Shown: piece by piece, positions 12,230-21,685 of the stretch
Position numbering within the stretch: position 1 is the first letter of the stretch
Layout: each line of letters opens with the position of its first letter
Assembly: GCA_051530055.1 (NCBI GenBank)
Contig: CM121341.1
Span: forward strand, 16,368,001-16,432,000
DNA: 64,000 nt
Source: Neoechinorhynchus agilis
Taxonomy: Eukaryota > Acanthocephala
Direction: 5' to 3'
The notes under the pieces: generated by a model
Databases searched by the model: none
Seen by the model: the letters and a program-made list of their open reading frames with translations, nothing else
Told to the model about the DNA's origin: nothing
Made by a program: the position numbers and the translations under genes

Positions 12230-14512
12230 GCTTGTTTTCATATCTCCAGAATCGATTTAGCGACCAGCAAAAATCTGTAACCATAAGCAGAAATCTGCCC
12301 TACGTTCTAGCATTTATGATCATGTTCTTTATTGATCTTTAGATTGATTTGAATGGAAATTTCGGCTTTTGAATTAAAACTGAAAAAGAGAAGATTATGC
12401 AATAATCTTCAATAAAGGCTTGTTTTCATGTCTCCAGAATCGATTAAGTGATCAGCAAAAATCTGTAACGAAAAGTAGAAATCTGCCCTGCGTTCTAGCA
12501 TTTATGATCATGTTATTTATTGATCTTTAGATTGATTTAAATGGAAATTTCGACTTTTGAATGAATACTGAAAAAGAGAAAATTGTGCGATAATCTCCAA
12601 TAAAGGCTTGTTTTCATGTCTCCAGAATCGATTTAGCGATCAGAAAAAATCAGTAACCAAAAGTAGAAATCTGCCCTGCGCTCTAGCATTTATACTCATG
12701 CTCTTCATTGATCTTTTGATTGATTTGAATGGAAATTTCGACTTTTGAATGCAAACTCAAAAAGAGAAGATTGTACGATAATCTTCAATAAAGGCTTGTT
12801 TTCATGTCTCGCGAATCGATTTAGCGATCAGAAAAAAATTTGTAACCAAAAGTAGAAATCTGCCCTGCGTTCTGGCATTTATAATCATGTTCTTTATTGA
12901 TCTTTAGATTGCTTTGAATGGAAATTCCGACTTTTGAATGAAAACTGAAAATGAGAGGATTATGCGATAATCACGAATAAAGGCTCGTTTTCATGACTCC
13001 AGAATCGATTTAGCGATCAGAAAAAGATTTGTAACCAAAAGTAGAAATCTGCCCTGCGTTCTAGCGTTTATGATCATGTTCTTTATTGATCTTTAGATTG
13101 ATTTGAATGGAAATTTCGACTTTTGAGTGAAAACTTAAAAAGAGAAGATTATGCGATAATCTTCAATAAAGGCATGGTTTCATGTCTCCAGAATCGATTT
13201 AACGATCAGAAAAAATCTGCAACCAAGAGTAGAAATCTACCCTGCGTTCTAGGATTTATGATCATGTTCTTTATTGATCTTAAGATTGATTTTAATGGAA
13301 ATTTCGACTTTTGAATGAAAACTGAAAAAGAGAAGATTGTGCGATAATCTTCAATAAGGGCTTGTTTTCATGTCTTCAGAATCGATTTAGCGTCCAGCAA
13401 AAGTCTGTAACCAAAAGCCGAAATCTGCCCTTCGTTCTAGCATTTATGATCATGTTCTTTATTGATCTTTAGATTAATTTGAATGGAAATTTCGACTTTT
13501 GAATGAAAACTGAAAAAGAGACGATTGTGCGATAATCTTCAATAAAGGCTTGGTTTCATGTCTGCAGAATCGATTTAGCGATCAGAAAAATACTGTAACG
13601 AAAAGTGGAAATCTGCTCTGCGTTCTAGCATTTATGATCATGTTATTTATTAATCTTTAGGTTGATTTGAATGGAAATTTCGACTTTTGGATGAAAACTG
13701 AAAAAAAGAAAATTGTGCGATAATCTTCAATAAAGGCTTGTTTTCATATCTCCAGAATCGATTTAGCGACCAGCAAAAATCTGTAACCATAAGCAGAAAT
13801 CTGCCCTACGTTCTAGGATTTATGATCATGTTCTTTATTGATCTTTAGATTGCTTTGAATGGAAATTCCGACTTTTGAATGAAAACTGAGGAGAAGATTA
13901 TGCGATAATCTCCAATAAAGGCTTGGTTTCATGTCTCCAGAATCGATTTAGCGATCAGAAAAAAATTTGTAGCCAAAAGTAGAAATCTGCCCTGCGTTCT
14001 AGCATTTATGATCATGTTCTTTATTGATCTTTAGATTGATTTGAATGGAAATTTCGACTTTTGAATTAAAACTGAAAAAGCGAAAATTGTGCGATAATCT
14101 TCAATAAAGGCTTGGTTTCATGTCTCCAGAATCGATTTAGCGATCAGAAAAAATCTGTAACAAAAAGTAGAAATCTGGCCTGCGTTCTAACATTTATGAT
14201 CATGTTCTTTATTGATCTTTAGATTGCTTTGAATGGAAATTTCGACTTTTGAATGAAAACTTAAAAAGAGAAGATTATGCGATAATCTTCGATAAAGGCT
14301 TGTTTTCATGTCTCCAGAATCTATTTAGCGATCAGAAAAATACTGTAACCAAAAGTAGAAATCTGCCCTGCGTTCTTGCATTTATAATCATGCTCTTCAT
14401 TGATCTTTAGATTGATTCGAATGGAAATTTCGACTTTTGAATGAAAACTGAAAAAGAGAAGATTATGCGATAATCTTCAATAAAGGCTCGTTTTCATGTC
14501 TCCAGAAGCGAC
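12230..14512. repeat. Degenerate edge of the satellite array
   Basis: About 12 monomers follow the last higher-order boundary. They carry private substitutions and small deletions (for example the shortened ACTGAGGAGAAG at about 13885) and no longer repeat as a block. The last recognisable monomer breaks off near 14512. Confidence 0.75.
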
Positions 14513-14929
14513 TGAACCGAAAAGATGACATATATCAGAAAAATTACAATTTTTGGATAATTAAATCGCATATTTATGGCGGAAAAATAAAAGGAATTTA
14601 TTAAATCCGATATTTCTTCACAATTTCGTGCCTTTATTATGGTTTTTAAAGTGTTTAATCCGCACTACGAAATTAGAAGCGTCATGCAAGGTGTCAATGT
14701 CTAAATTATCTTTTAGGACTTAAAGAGCTTCTCCTCGACCCTCGAAGGCGAGTAAATTGTCTAATAATCAGGAATAGAGTTATATAAATGAAGTTTTGAC
14801 ATGCATTAAAAAAACAATTCGGAAATTATTGTTGTGGAATTTGTAAATAAAGAGCGAAATCAACAGACACTGTGCATCGAACAAATCCAAAAGATTATCG
14901 AAGAGACTTTTAATCTGAAAATATCATTT
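14513..14929. other. Non-coding spacer between satellite and p23 gene
   Basis: Unique AT-rich sequence. It probably holds the 3' untranslated region and polyadenylation signal of the minus-strand p23 gene (TTTATT words on the plus strand read AATAAA on the minus strand). No other feature was seen. Confidence 0.5.
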
Positions 14930-15526
14930 TTAGGCGACGTCCTTCGTTTCGATTTCCTCGGACTTCTCATCCACCTTATCTCCATCATTCACCACTTTAG
15001 GTTTATCCTCCGCTCCATCTCCTTTGCCATGATCACCGCTTGCACAGCTGCTCTCGTCATCACTATCTGGATCCAAATCGTCAAGATCTGCATCGTTGTT
15101 CCAAGCTTGTGGCAATTCAAAGTTTTTGGTGGGCATAAAATCATCATCAGAATCACTTCCATCACCTGTCCAACGAGACCAATCAACTTTAACAAACGGT
15201 AGCTTCTTTCCTTCATTTAAGCTTTTCCATAACTCACTTGAAACGTTCTTGTCACCCTCGGTCTTAACTTCTGCTTTCTTGATCTTCACAATCCAGTTTC
15301 GATCACCTTGGATGCTCTCATATCCAACGGGAACAACTTCGCCAGCGAGCGGAATATCAAATGCGTACGCACCTGAATCATCGGATCCATAGAACTTAAA
15401 ATTTCTCTTTTCCACTGAAATCTTTGTATCCTTAAGGTCATGAACATCTATGACCAGAACTATCTCCGATTTTGTTTGCGACCATAGAACTGTTGGAATC
15501 TTGACGGACGACGACATCTGAGACAT
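14930..15526 (-). CDS. p23-type HSP90 co-chaperone
   Basis: A complete 198-codon open frame without introns. The N-terminal ~115 residues match the CS/p23 beta-sandwich: an opening strand with PTVLWSQTKSEIVLVIDV, the EKRNFKFYG strand, then the family's terminal signature VDWSRWTGD (compare the WxxW of animal p23). The tail is acidic and low in complexity (GSDSDDD, DLDDLDPDSDDE), as in p23, where it supports chaperone activity. p23 binds the ATP-bound, closed N-domains of HSP90 in the cytosol and nucleus, slows ATP hydrolysis and aids client maturation; the C. elegans counterpart is DAF-41. A second methionine three residues in could also serve as the start. The lack of introns is compatible with an old retrocopy, but the frame is open and shows no decay. 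It lies beside the satellite array. Confidence 0.9.
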   Translation of the reverse strand: MSQMSSSVKIPTVLWSQTKSEIVLVIDVHDLKDTKISVEKRNFKFYGSDDSGAYAFDIPLAGEVVPVGYESIQGDRNWIVKIKKAEVKTEGDKNVSSELWKSLNEGKKLPFVKVDWSRWTGDGSDSDDDFMPTKNFELPQAWNNDADLDDLDPDSDDESSCASGDHGKGDGAEDKPKVVNDGDKVDEKSEEIETKDVA

Positions 15527-16104
15527 GAAGCGCGGTTGAGGAGTCGAAAGACGTGTGGACCTCGATGACGGGACACGAAAGAAAAGCCAGTTAAGAAATT
15601 CTCAAATTTTTGAAGTAACGCACTCCACAAACTGTCAATATTGACGTCTTCATCGACGAAAACCGTTTTGCTAAAGTAGGAAATTTAGCTATGTATTAAA
15701 AGAGAATCTTTGTAGTTTTAAAAATGTTCATCATTTAGCTTTTTTATAGCGAAATTGATTGATTTGATAATTTCCGAGCTTCTTCAGCTGTTTGTAAGTC
15801 TTAAAAATTATTATAATTCGCTATAGAAAAGTAAAAAAATCGTAGAGAACCCATCGAAAAAAGTAACGGTTGTCGAGCCATCATAATAGATAAGCGCGGA
15901 AGAAATCTAGAAACTGATGATAACAAATCCACTTGATTGTGCAATGCTTGACCCTTTTGAAAAAACATTTGAGAATAAAATGTTTAGCACGAGCAATATA
16001 TAACGATAACGACATAAATGTATTTGTGTAGATATTCATTTAGGAATTAATTATGATGGTGAACTGAAGAAAAAAATTTTATGAATATATTAATCAGAAT
16101 TTTC

Positions 16105-16128
16105 GACCAATGCGTTGGTCTTCTTCAG
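16105..16128 (-). other. Stem-loop with hammerhead-like flanks, copy 1
   Basis: On the minus strand the order is CTGAAGAA, then a 16-base hairpin (GACCAA / TTGGTC, loop CGCA), then GAAAA. The hairpin has exactly the same length as at 21210-21225 and 29539-29554, but its stem bases differ on both sides in a compensatory way. Confidence 0.55.
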
Positions 16129-16157
16129 TGATTGTTTCGCAAGTTTGTCACTTCAGC

Positions 16158-16294
16158 ATTGTTGATGGTGTTGATCATTTATTTCAAAATATCGCGTAAG
16201 CTTTTTTTGCTTACCTCTTCAGTTATATTTACAAATTAAGTTACAAAAAAGCTTACGAAATAATTTAAAATAAATGATCAACACCATCAACAAT
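16158..16294. repeat. Inverted repeat, MITE-like hairpin
   Basis: The left arm (about 16158-16207, ATTGTTGATGGTG through the A/T run) is nearly the reverse complement of the right arm (about 16243-16294, ending CACCATCAACAAT). Small indels interrupt the arms and the loop is about 35 bp. The loop side carries GTAAGC-T7-GCTTAC followed by CTCTTCAG, a variant of the stem-loop found at 16105. No coding capacity. This is most likely a non-autonomous DNA-transposon relic. Confidence 0.7.
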
Positions 16295-16958
16295 CCGAGG
16301 AAAAAACATCGCCAAACTCGAATATATGGAAATGCACACCGTCAAATGCACTTATGAATAATCTTCAAACCGAAAATCTGCCCATGCGCATTCTCAAAGC
16401 CAAAGATGAAGCACGGAAGAGATCTTAAAAATAACAACATTGCGTATTTAAGCATGGAAGAAATTTAAAGATTTGATGAACTCACTTTTAAATATATTAA
16501 AATGCGTTACATTTGGAAGAGTTCTCTCTATAGAAAGTGAAAAATAACTGGAAAAGAGTCGCGTTTATTGACTAATTGATTTTATCAGTAGTCAATTTGA
16601 GCAACAGAAGTAAATCGAACTAAGAATTAACTGTCGTTTAAATATACTAAAATGCCCATATTCACAGTGTTTAAAAAACTCAAAAGCAATTGAATTGATA
16701 GTAAAAAATGATTAAATCAGTCGAAAATGTAATTAGTGGCGATTTTGTACTTTTAAAAAAAGAAGCTATTATTTACTAAAGATATAAAGTCAACATTCAC
16801 CTAAAGCGCAAATAAAGCTACTTCAGTGCAAACATTTGAATCAAGTGAGATAAAACGACCAACACGCTCTTCAAACCTAGAGAAAGCGTATTGAATTCTG
16901 CCGAGTTTCAACGCTCAAGATCCGATTTGAAATGAACTCCACATTCTGGGTCGTTTAA

Positions 16959-19752
16959 ATGGTTCAACTGACTACAGTTGCATGGATGCTCTTTGCGCAG
17001 CTTTGTGCATCAGAATCCCATCCTGGAAATGTCTACCGCTTGTTTTACACCGATTTGGCCGATCTTGAACACAGTTCTGAAAATGGCGACGCGTTGTACG
17101 TTTGCGCTCGTCGATTGAACAGAACGGGAATGTACGGGTGTACTCGGTCTGGTGGTCACGGCCAATTAGTTCGATTGGATGCATTGACTGACAATTACCG
17201 TGATCGAGTAATCGGCGTTTTGAATTTCACCGATTTTTTGGATGGAAATGTAAGTCGAATTTTATTTGAGTTTAAGGATAAACTCAATGGTCTTTTACTT
17301 GTTAATGGCAATAACAATCTCACTGTCGGAGTAGGACATAGTGATGATTTAAATGCAGTTATTGTTCGTTGAAGAAGAAAAAGTAATTTTCAAACAAATT
17401 TTTATGAATTTTATATTTTTTTCCATTCGACCTGCATCTTGCTTAATATCAATATGTTTTATATTTTAAGTGCTTTTAAGGTCAGGCAGACGCAAAGAAT
17501 TAATTAATGCTATCGCATCCCTCAGGAGCGTCAAATACCCCCCGAGGAGGAGGAGGGGCTCGCCAGTAAATTGCTTCTTTAATTTATATATCTTTCTGAA
17601 CGAAAATATTTTGAAATAATCGAAATACAGTAGAACGCCCATTATCCGGATCTGAATACTGCCCTACTCAACTTCTGTTGCTCAAGAGAAACAGAGATTC
17701 TTCAGCGAACAAACGAAGGTGTGCAATGGGGTACAGAGATCAAATAAGTTATTATTTTAGAAAATTAGGCTAAAATTTATGTAATTATGCTCCAATTTTG
17801 CTTTTTTAAACCACTTCCACTGCATGTTAAGAACTTTGACATCTGTATTCTAGTTTTAAATACTAAATACATCACATTGAGTTTTCGGTAATCTGAAAAA
17901 TCTCGTATCCAAATGATGTTCGGTCAAAATTAATTCGGATAAAGGACGTTCTACTGTACTCTCATTGGTTTGGGGATGTGTCGACTACAAACGACCCACA
18001 TCCAAAAAAATAATGTTGTCTCCATTTTTCGAAACGACACATCCATTTGACAAATATTTTCATTTTGAATCTAAAGCTATGACATAAGTTTAAGGCGGCT
18101 CGAGGATCCTGACCTTAAATATAACACGTAAAATTCAACAGTCATTCTGTTTATCATAAATATATAAAAAACATACAAATTTCTTAATTAATTATTTTTA
18201 ATTCAGAAATTTCCTTATTTGGCATCTACAGGGTGCAACGAGCATTGACCGGGTAACCTGCCCAGCTAATCAGTGTCCTCTTGATCATTCATTTGCACAA
18301 TGGAATACGTTTGGATCCGGGCTTGCGTTCATGAACATACCCTTTCCAATAATTGGATTTCGTTCTATCGATGTATACCGAGCAGTTCATAATTGCATAT
18401 CCGTTCACGGCGACCTATGCCATTGCCAATTGCTTCGACGAATGGCAGCGTATGGCAATGCCGAAATCTGCTATCGGCGAGGGCAACTGATGAACATCGC
18501 AAGCTTACTCACTTACTTTAGACCAACTCACTTCTGTGATCCTCTTGGATTCAAGAACATTCTAATATCTACGCCCACAGATGACAGCGTCACTTTAATC
18601 GTTGCTCCAATGGACTCGGTGACGATGTTCACCAAATACTCTGCAGGCGCAATCGACCCGGGAACCAGTTTAATTACAATTTTAGCGCTCGCTGAAACCC
18701 TAAGAAGGCATTCTGTTAAAAATGTCGCTTTTGCACTTTTCAGTGGAGAGTCTTTTGAGAACACAGGATCAATGAGATTCGCATACGATTTAAAAAATGG
18801 GCTCCTGCCTTTGAATTTGTCTCGAATTAATAGGCTCGTTGAAATCGGAGAAATGTCTGGATCTCAAGTCTTTATGAGATTTGCTATTGATCCTACTGAC
18901 GATTTGAAGCAGGTTCTAAATGAGACTGGAGTTAAAGAAGGACATGGCGGTCTTCCTGCATGTGCTATACGGTCATTTTTAAAACATTTTCCCACAATGC
19001 CTCACGTCCATCTTTCGTCATATTCTAAACAATTTGAAAATCGATTCTATCATAGTATATTCGACCTCGATTTCGACACAAATGACCATTATTTTAACAA
19101 CCTCGATAAAAAAGCTCATTTTGGATTTATAGAGGGAAAATAGAAAGTCCGAAATTTGCTAAATACATTGACCGCATCAATCTTCAACGTTCTTAAACAA
19201 CATTTTCATAACGATTCTCGTCCACGTGTCAACCGCTCTCTTGTTAACAAAATTAGTTTCTGTTTGACTCGCACAATGAACTGTTCGCTCCTTAGGAACC
19301 TTGCTCATAATCTTTTGAACGATTCCATTCAATTTCCCGATCGAAACTTTAACTATCACTTCTATGAGGGCTTGGATTCCAGTCATGCTGAAATTGTAGC
19401 TCTTGCTACTCTGTTCATGTATGCCACAAACACAACTGACATATCGACTTCAGACTCAAACTCTACATCTAAACGACTTGACATCCTTGATGCAACTTCT
19501 CCTGCATTTTTTGCCAACGAAAAAAATACAATCGTCTATCCGATGTGGGCTGAAAGTGCCCAGATAATGAATAAACACGAACGATATGGAGCAAGATTGT
19601 ACGTTGTTCCAAGCCAAGGAAGTGGCCTCACTTATCTTCTATTTGGTTTAGTCGTGCTGGTTTTGTCTGTCTGTGGATCATTCGGTGTCAAGAAAATTGC
19701 ACAAGAACGGAGCAATTTATGTGAAGAGGTTCCTAATGCATCGGAAACTTAA
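16959..19752 (+). CDS. Nicastrin (gamma-secretase subunit), with an in-frame stop
   Basis: Nicastrin is the large ectodomain subunit of gamma-secretase and gates substrate entry. Exon 1 starts at 16959 with a hydrophobic signal peptide and probably ends at 17330 (phase-0 GT). A stronger GTAAGT at 17250 is also in phase but would drop conserved sequence. Exon 2 starts at 18232 after TACAG and opens with CPANQCPLDHSFAQWNTFGS, matching the family's cysteine-rich stretch. The aminopeptidase-like lobe follows: PMDSVTMF, then ALFSGESFENTGS, where human nicastrin has GETFDYIGS; the glutamate is kept and DYIGS has diverged. Next come SSYSKQFENRFYHSIFD, the YPMWAESAQ block and one C-terminal membrane helix (TYLLFGLVVLVLSV). 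Total length is about 631 codons, shorter than the ~700 of other animals. A TAG at 19141-19143 interrupts the frame, and coding resumes in the same frame to 19752. No GT lies just upstream to remove it by splicing. Confidence 0.85.
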
Positions 19753-19851
19753 ATCATCTTGTAGTTCACAATAGTGAAATGAACAGTCGAAGTGTAAGGG
19801 TTTTAATGTCTTGACTAAGAAACAATCTTCAGAGTTTTATATAAAGTAGTA

Positions 19852-20346
19852 ATGAAACATTCTAGTAATGCTCAGTCGACTATCCAATGGATTTCCGAAC
19901 GTTTAAATTATGTGTTTTTTTACTTTTTCGATTCGCAATCAAAAACGTTTGGTGAGTACATAAAAAGTTTTACAAATATCACACATACTCAGCTTTTCTT
20001 TTATATACGTCTTCTGGCAAGCCGGTTATATTAATTAAGTGTTTAAATCATCCCTTACTCGAATTATTTTTTGATTTCTAGGCACACAGTCACATCGATA
20101 TCTTGCATCAGAGAAGTGATTGAATCACTTAAAACAATGAAACTTATAGTAAAGAGTTTGTACGACCCTCCCGATTCTCAGATACCTCTCAAGGAGGCGA
20201 GACTCATCAGTGAGTTTCCTCAAGTCAGCGGTAATTCGTTCCCTTTGGTTATGAGTCATTGGCTACCAGAGTTCAATCACTTCTCTGATGCAAAACATCG
20301 GTTGGCTGTGTGCCTGAACGAAAAAGCCGAGTACGATATTATTTAG
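19852..20346 (+). CDS. Possible small gene or exon pair, unrecognised
   Basis: Two open stretches are joined by plausible splice sites. 19852-19951 ends at GTGAGT and the next begins after TTTCTAG at 20082. The second stretch is open in one frame to a stop at 20344 (words SLYDPPDSQIPLKEARLIS and HWLPEFNHFSDAKHRLAV). The phases do not agree: the donor leaves one base while the long frame needs two, and the phase-consistent join stops after 12 codons. I recognise no family. It may be chance or a decayed gene. Confidence 0.2.
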
Positions 20347-21685
20347 ACACTTAATACTCAGATTTAGTTGTAAAATATCAGCAGAATTATTTCCCGCATT
20401 TGTTTTAATCGGATAGGCAGTTCGCATTGGATGAACAGCTTCTGATCCGGCTAATTGAGAAAATTCTTGATTATTTTTAAACGGCTTGTCGGAATCGTAT
20501 ACTACAGTTGCTTAAACTATGCGATTTACTAAAATTAATTTGACGTAGTTAGCGAAAAAATCGGTTCCATAAGATATTTTGTTACATCGTGAGATGAAGC
20601 ATTCATAGAGTAAAGAATATTTAAACGTTTAAAGGCGCTTATTTAAACGAAGAAACACACTTAGTTGTACGCAACGTTCTTAGGTTGAACAGGTTTATCG
20701 TGTTCGAATAAATGAGGAACTTGGCTTTTGTAGATAATTCAACGCGATAAATTATTCCTCAGGAACGAATAAAGAATTTTATCCAATAAAACCCAATGTT
20801 ATCCCGCTACAGATAAAATTGATCGGTTTAATCAATAGTTTTCACTTAAATCAATCGACGCACTTAAAATTGTAATTGTTTTTATTGCGAGGGTCACTAT
20901 TCAGCAACCTAAAAACTTTCGATTAAAAGTTCTTTTAGAAACTTTATCATTTATCTTTAATCAATCTCACCTGTTGCTCTAATCCTTCATTCGCCGTATA
21001 TATGACTATTTTGACAATGATAGATGGCATAAAACAAGAATGCGACAATAAAAGTCATTAATTGACGATTATCAACTTTTCCGCAATCCTCCTTTTTGCA
21101 TCTTCACTGTACACTTTTTTGTTCCAAACTGAATCTATATACCAATTTTAGGTAATCTGTCTATATTTTTTATCCAAGAATAATTTCAACTTATTGATCT
21201 CAATATTTCGTCCGTCTCGTCGGACTTCTTCAGAGTGGTTTTATCCCGAGTTTTAGTTTGTAGTCAGCCTTATTGAGATCAATAAAACAGTCTCTATTTT
21301 CTCAATCACCAAAGAACAGATATATAAATGAACAAGTTCTTTGTAATAATTTCAACGTAAATACAGCTATGAGTGAACAACCGTCACTGATACTCTCATA
21401 TGAACATCGAATCTAGGAAGATAATCTTAATTGAACATCATAAACCTAAAAGCAAAGCATCGGGAGCCTACAGGAACAGGACGATCGCCCGAAATTGTAC
21501 CTGCGAGATCGTTTCTTTAGCGCAGCTTGCTAAATCCTTTTACGCCGCTGATATTTCCTTCTCCGTCTTATAAAGCGCCTTCACTATATGGCGTTGCTTC
21601 CGAGCGTTAACAACAGCAAACGCATTCTTTCTGCCGTTATTCTCGGTCCACATCCATCGGCTTATCGTCCTCGTGATCCACAATC
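20347..21685. other. Intergenic region upstream of ceramide synthase
   Basis: AT-rich, with no supported gene. It contains a stem-loop nested in an inverted repeat at 21191-21284. The final ~200 bp are richer in G+C and presumably hold the ceramide synthase promoter. Confidence 0.55.
21191..21284 (-). other. Stem-loop with hammerhead-like flanks, copy 2, inside an inverted repeat
   Basis: The 16-base hairpin GTCCG-N6-CGGAC spans 21210-21225. On the minus strand it is preceded by CTGAAGAA and followed by GAAATATTG. The whole is bracketed by perfect 15-base arms, TTATTGATCTCAATA at 21191-21205 and its complement at 21270-21284. On the minus strand the sequence after GAAA (TATTG) can also pair locally with CAATA. 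Confidence 0.6.

Larger units (their letters stand above)
1..14512. repeat. Tandem satellite array, ~188-bp monomer, ~77 copies
   Basis: The whole interval is head-to-tail copies of one AT-rich monomer. The landmark CCAGAATCGATT recurs at 17, 206 and 394, a spacing of 188-189 bp, and continues to about 14512, giving roughly 77 copies. Other fixed words are GAAATCTGCC, TTTATGATCATG and GGAAATTTCGAC. The array begins before the window, so its full length is unknown. Most monomers carry a 21-bp dyad (GAAGATTAT-GCG-ATAATCTTC) or a one-base variant. Open frames of 60-63 codons recur on both strands only because the monomer is repeated, and I do not treat them as genes. Monomers from about 12700 to the right edge are visibly more diverged. 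The array stops about 420 bp short of the 3' end of the p23 gene. No CENP-B-like box or hammerhead core was seen in the monomer. Confidence 0.97.
15527..16958. other. Intergenic region with several hairpins
   Basis: This AT-rich spacer separates the divergent p23 and nicastrin genes and so holds both promoters. It contains a ~50-bp inverted repeat (16158-16294) and two of the recurring stem-loops (16105-16128 and 16196-16222), listed separately. I see no gene here. Confidence 0.6.

Noticed and set aside
675-13314. Many 60-63-codon open frames in the satellite (minus-strand MIINARTQGRFLL type and plus-strand frames)
   Set aside because: They recur with the 188-bp period, have no independent start or splice context, and vary exactly as the monomer varies.
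14834-15392. Plus-strand frames opposite p23
   Set aside because: They are shadows of the minus-strand p23 exon; their translation has no domain.
21191-21284. Calling the stem-loop a bona fide hammerhead ribozyme
   Set aside because: There is one extra base after CTGAAGA and stem III is incomplete, so only a resemblance is claimed.
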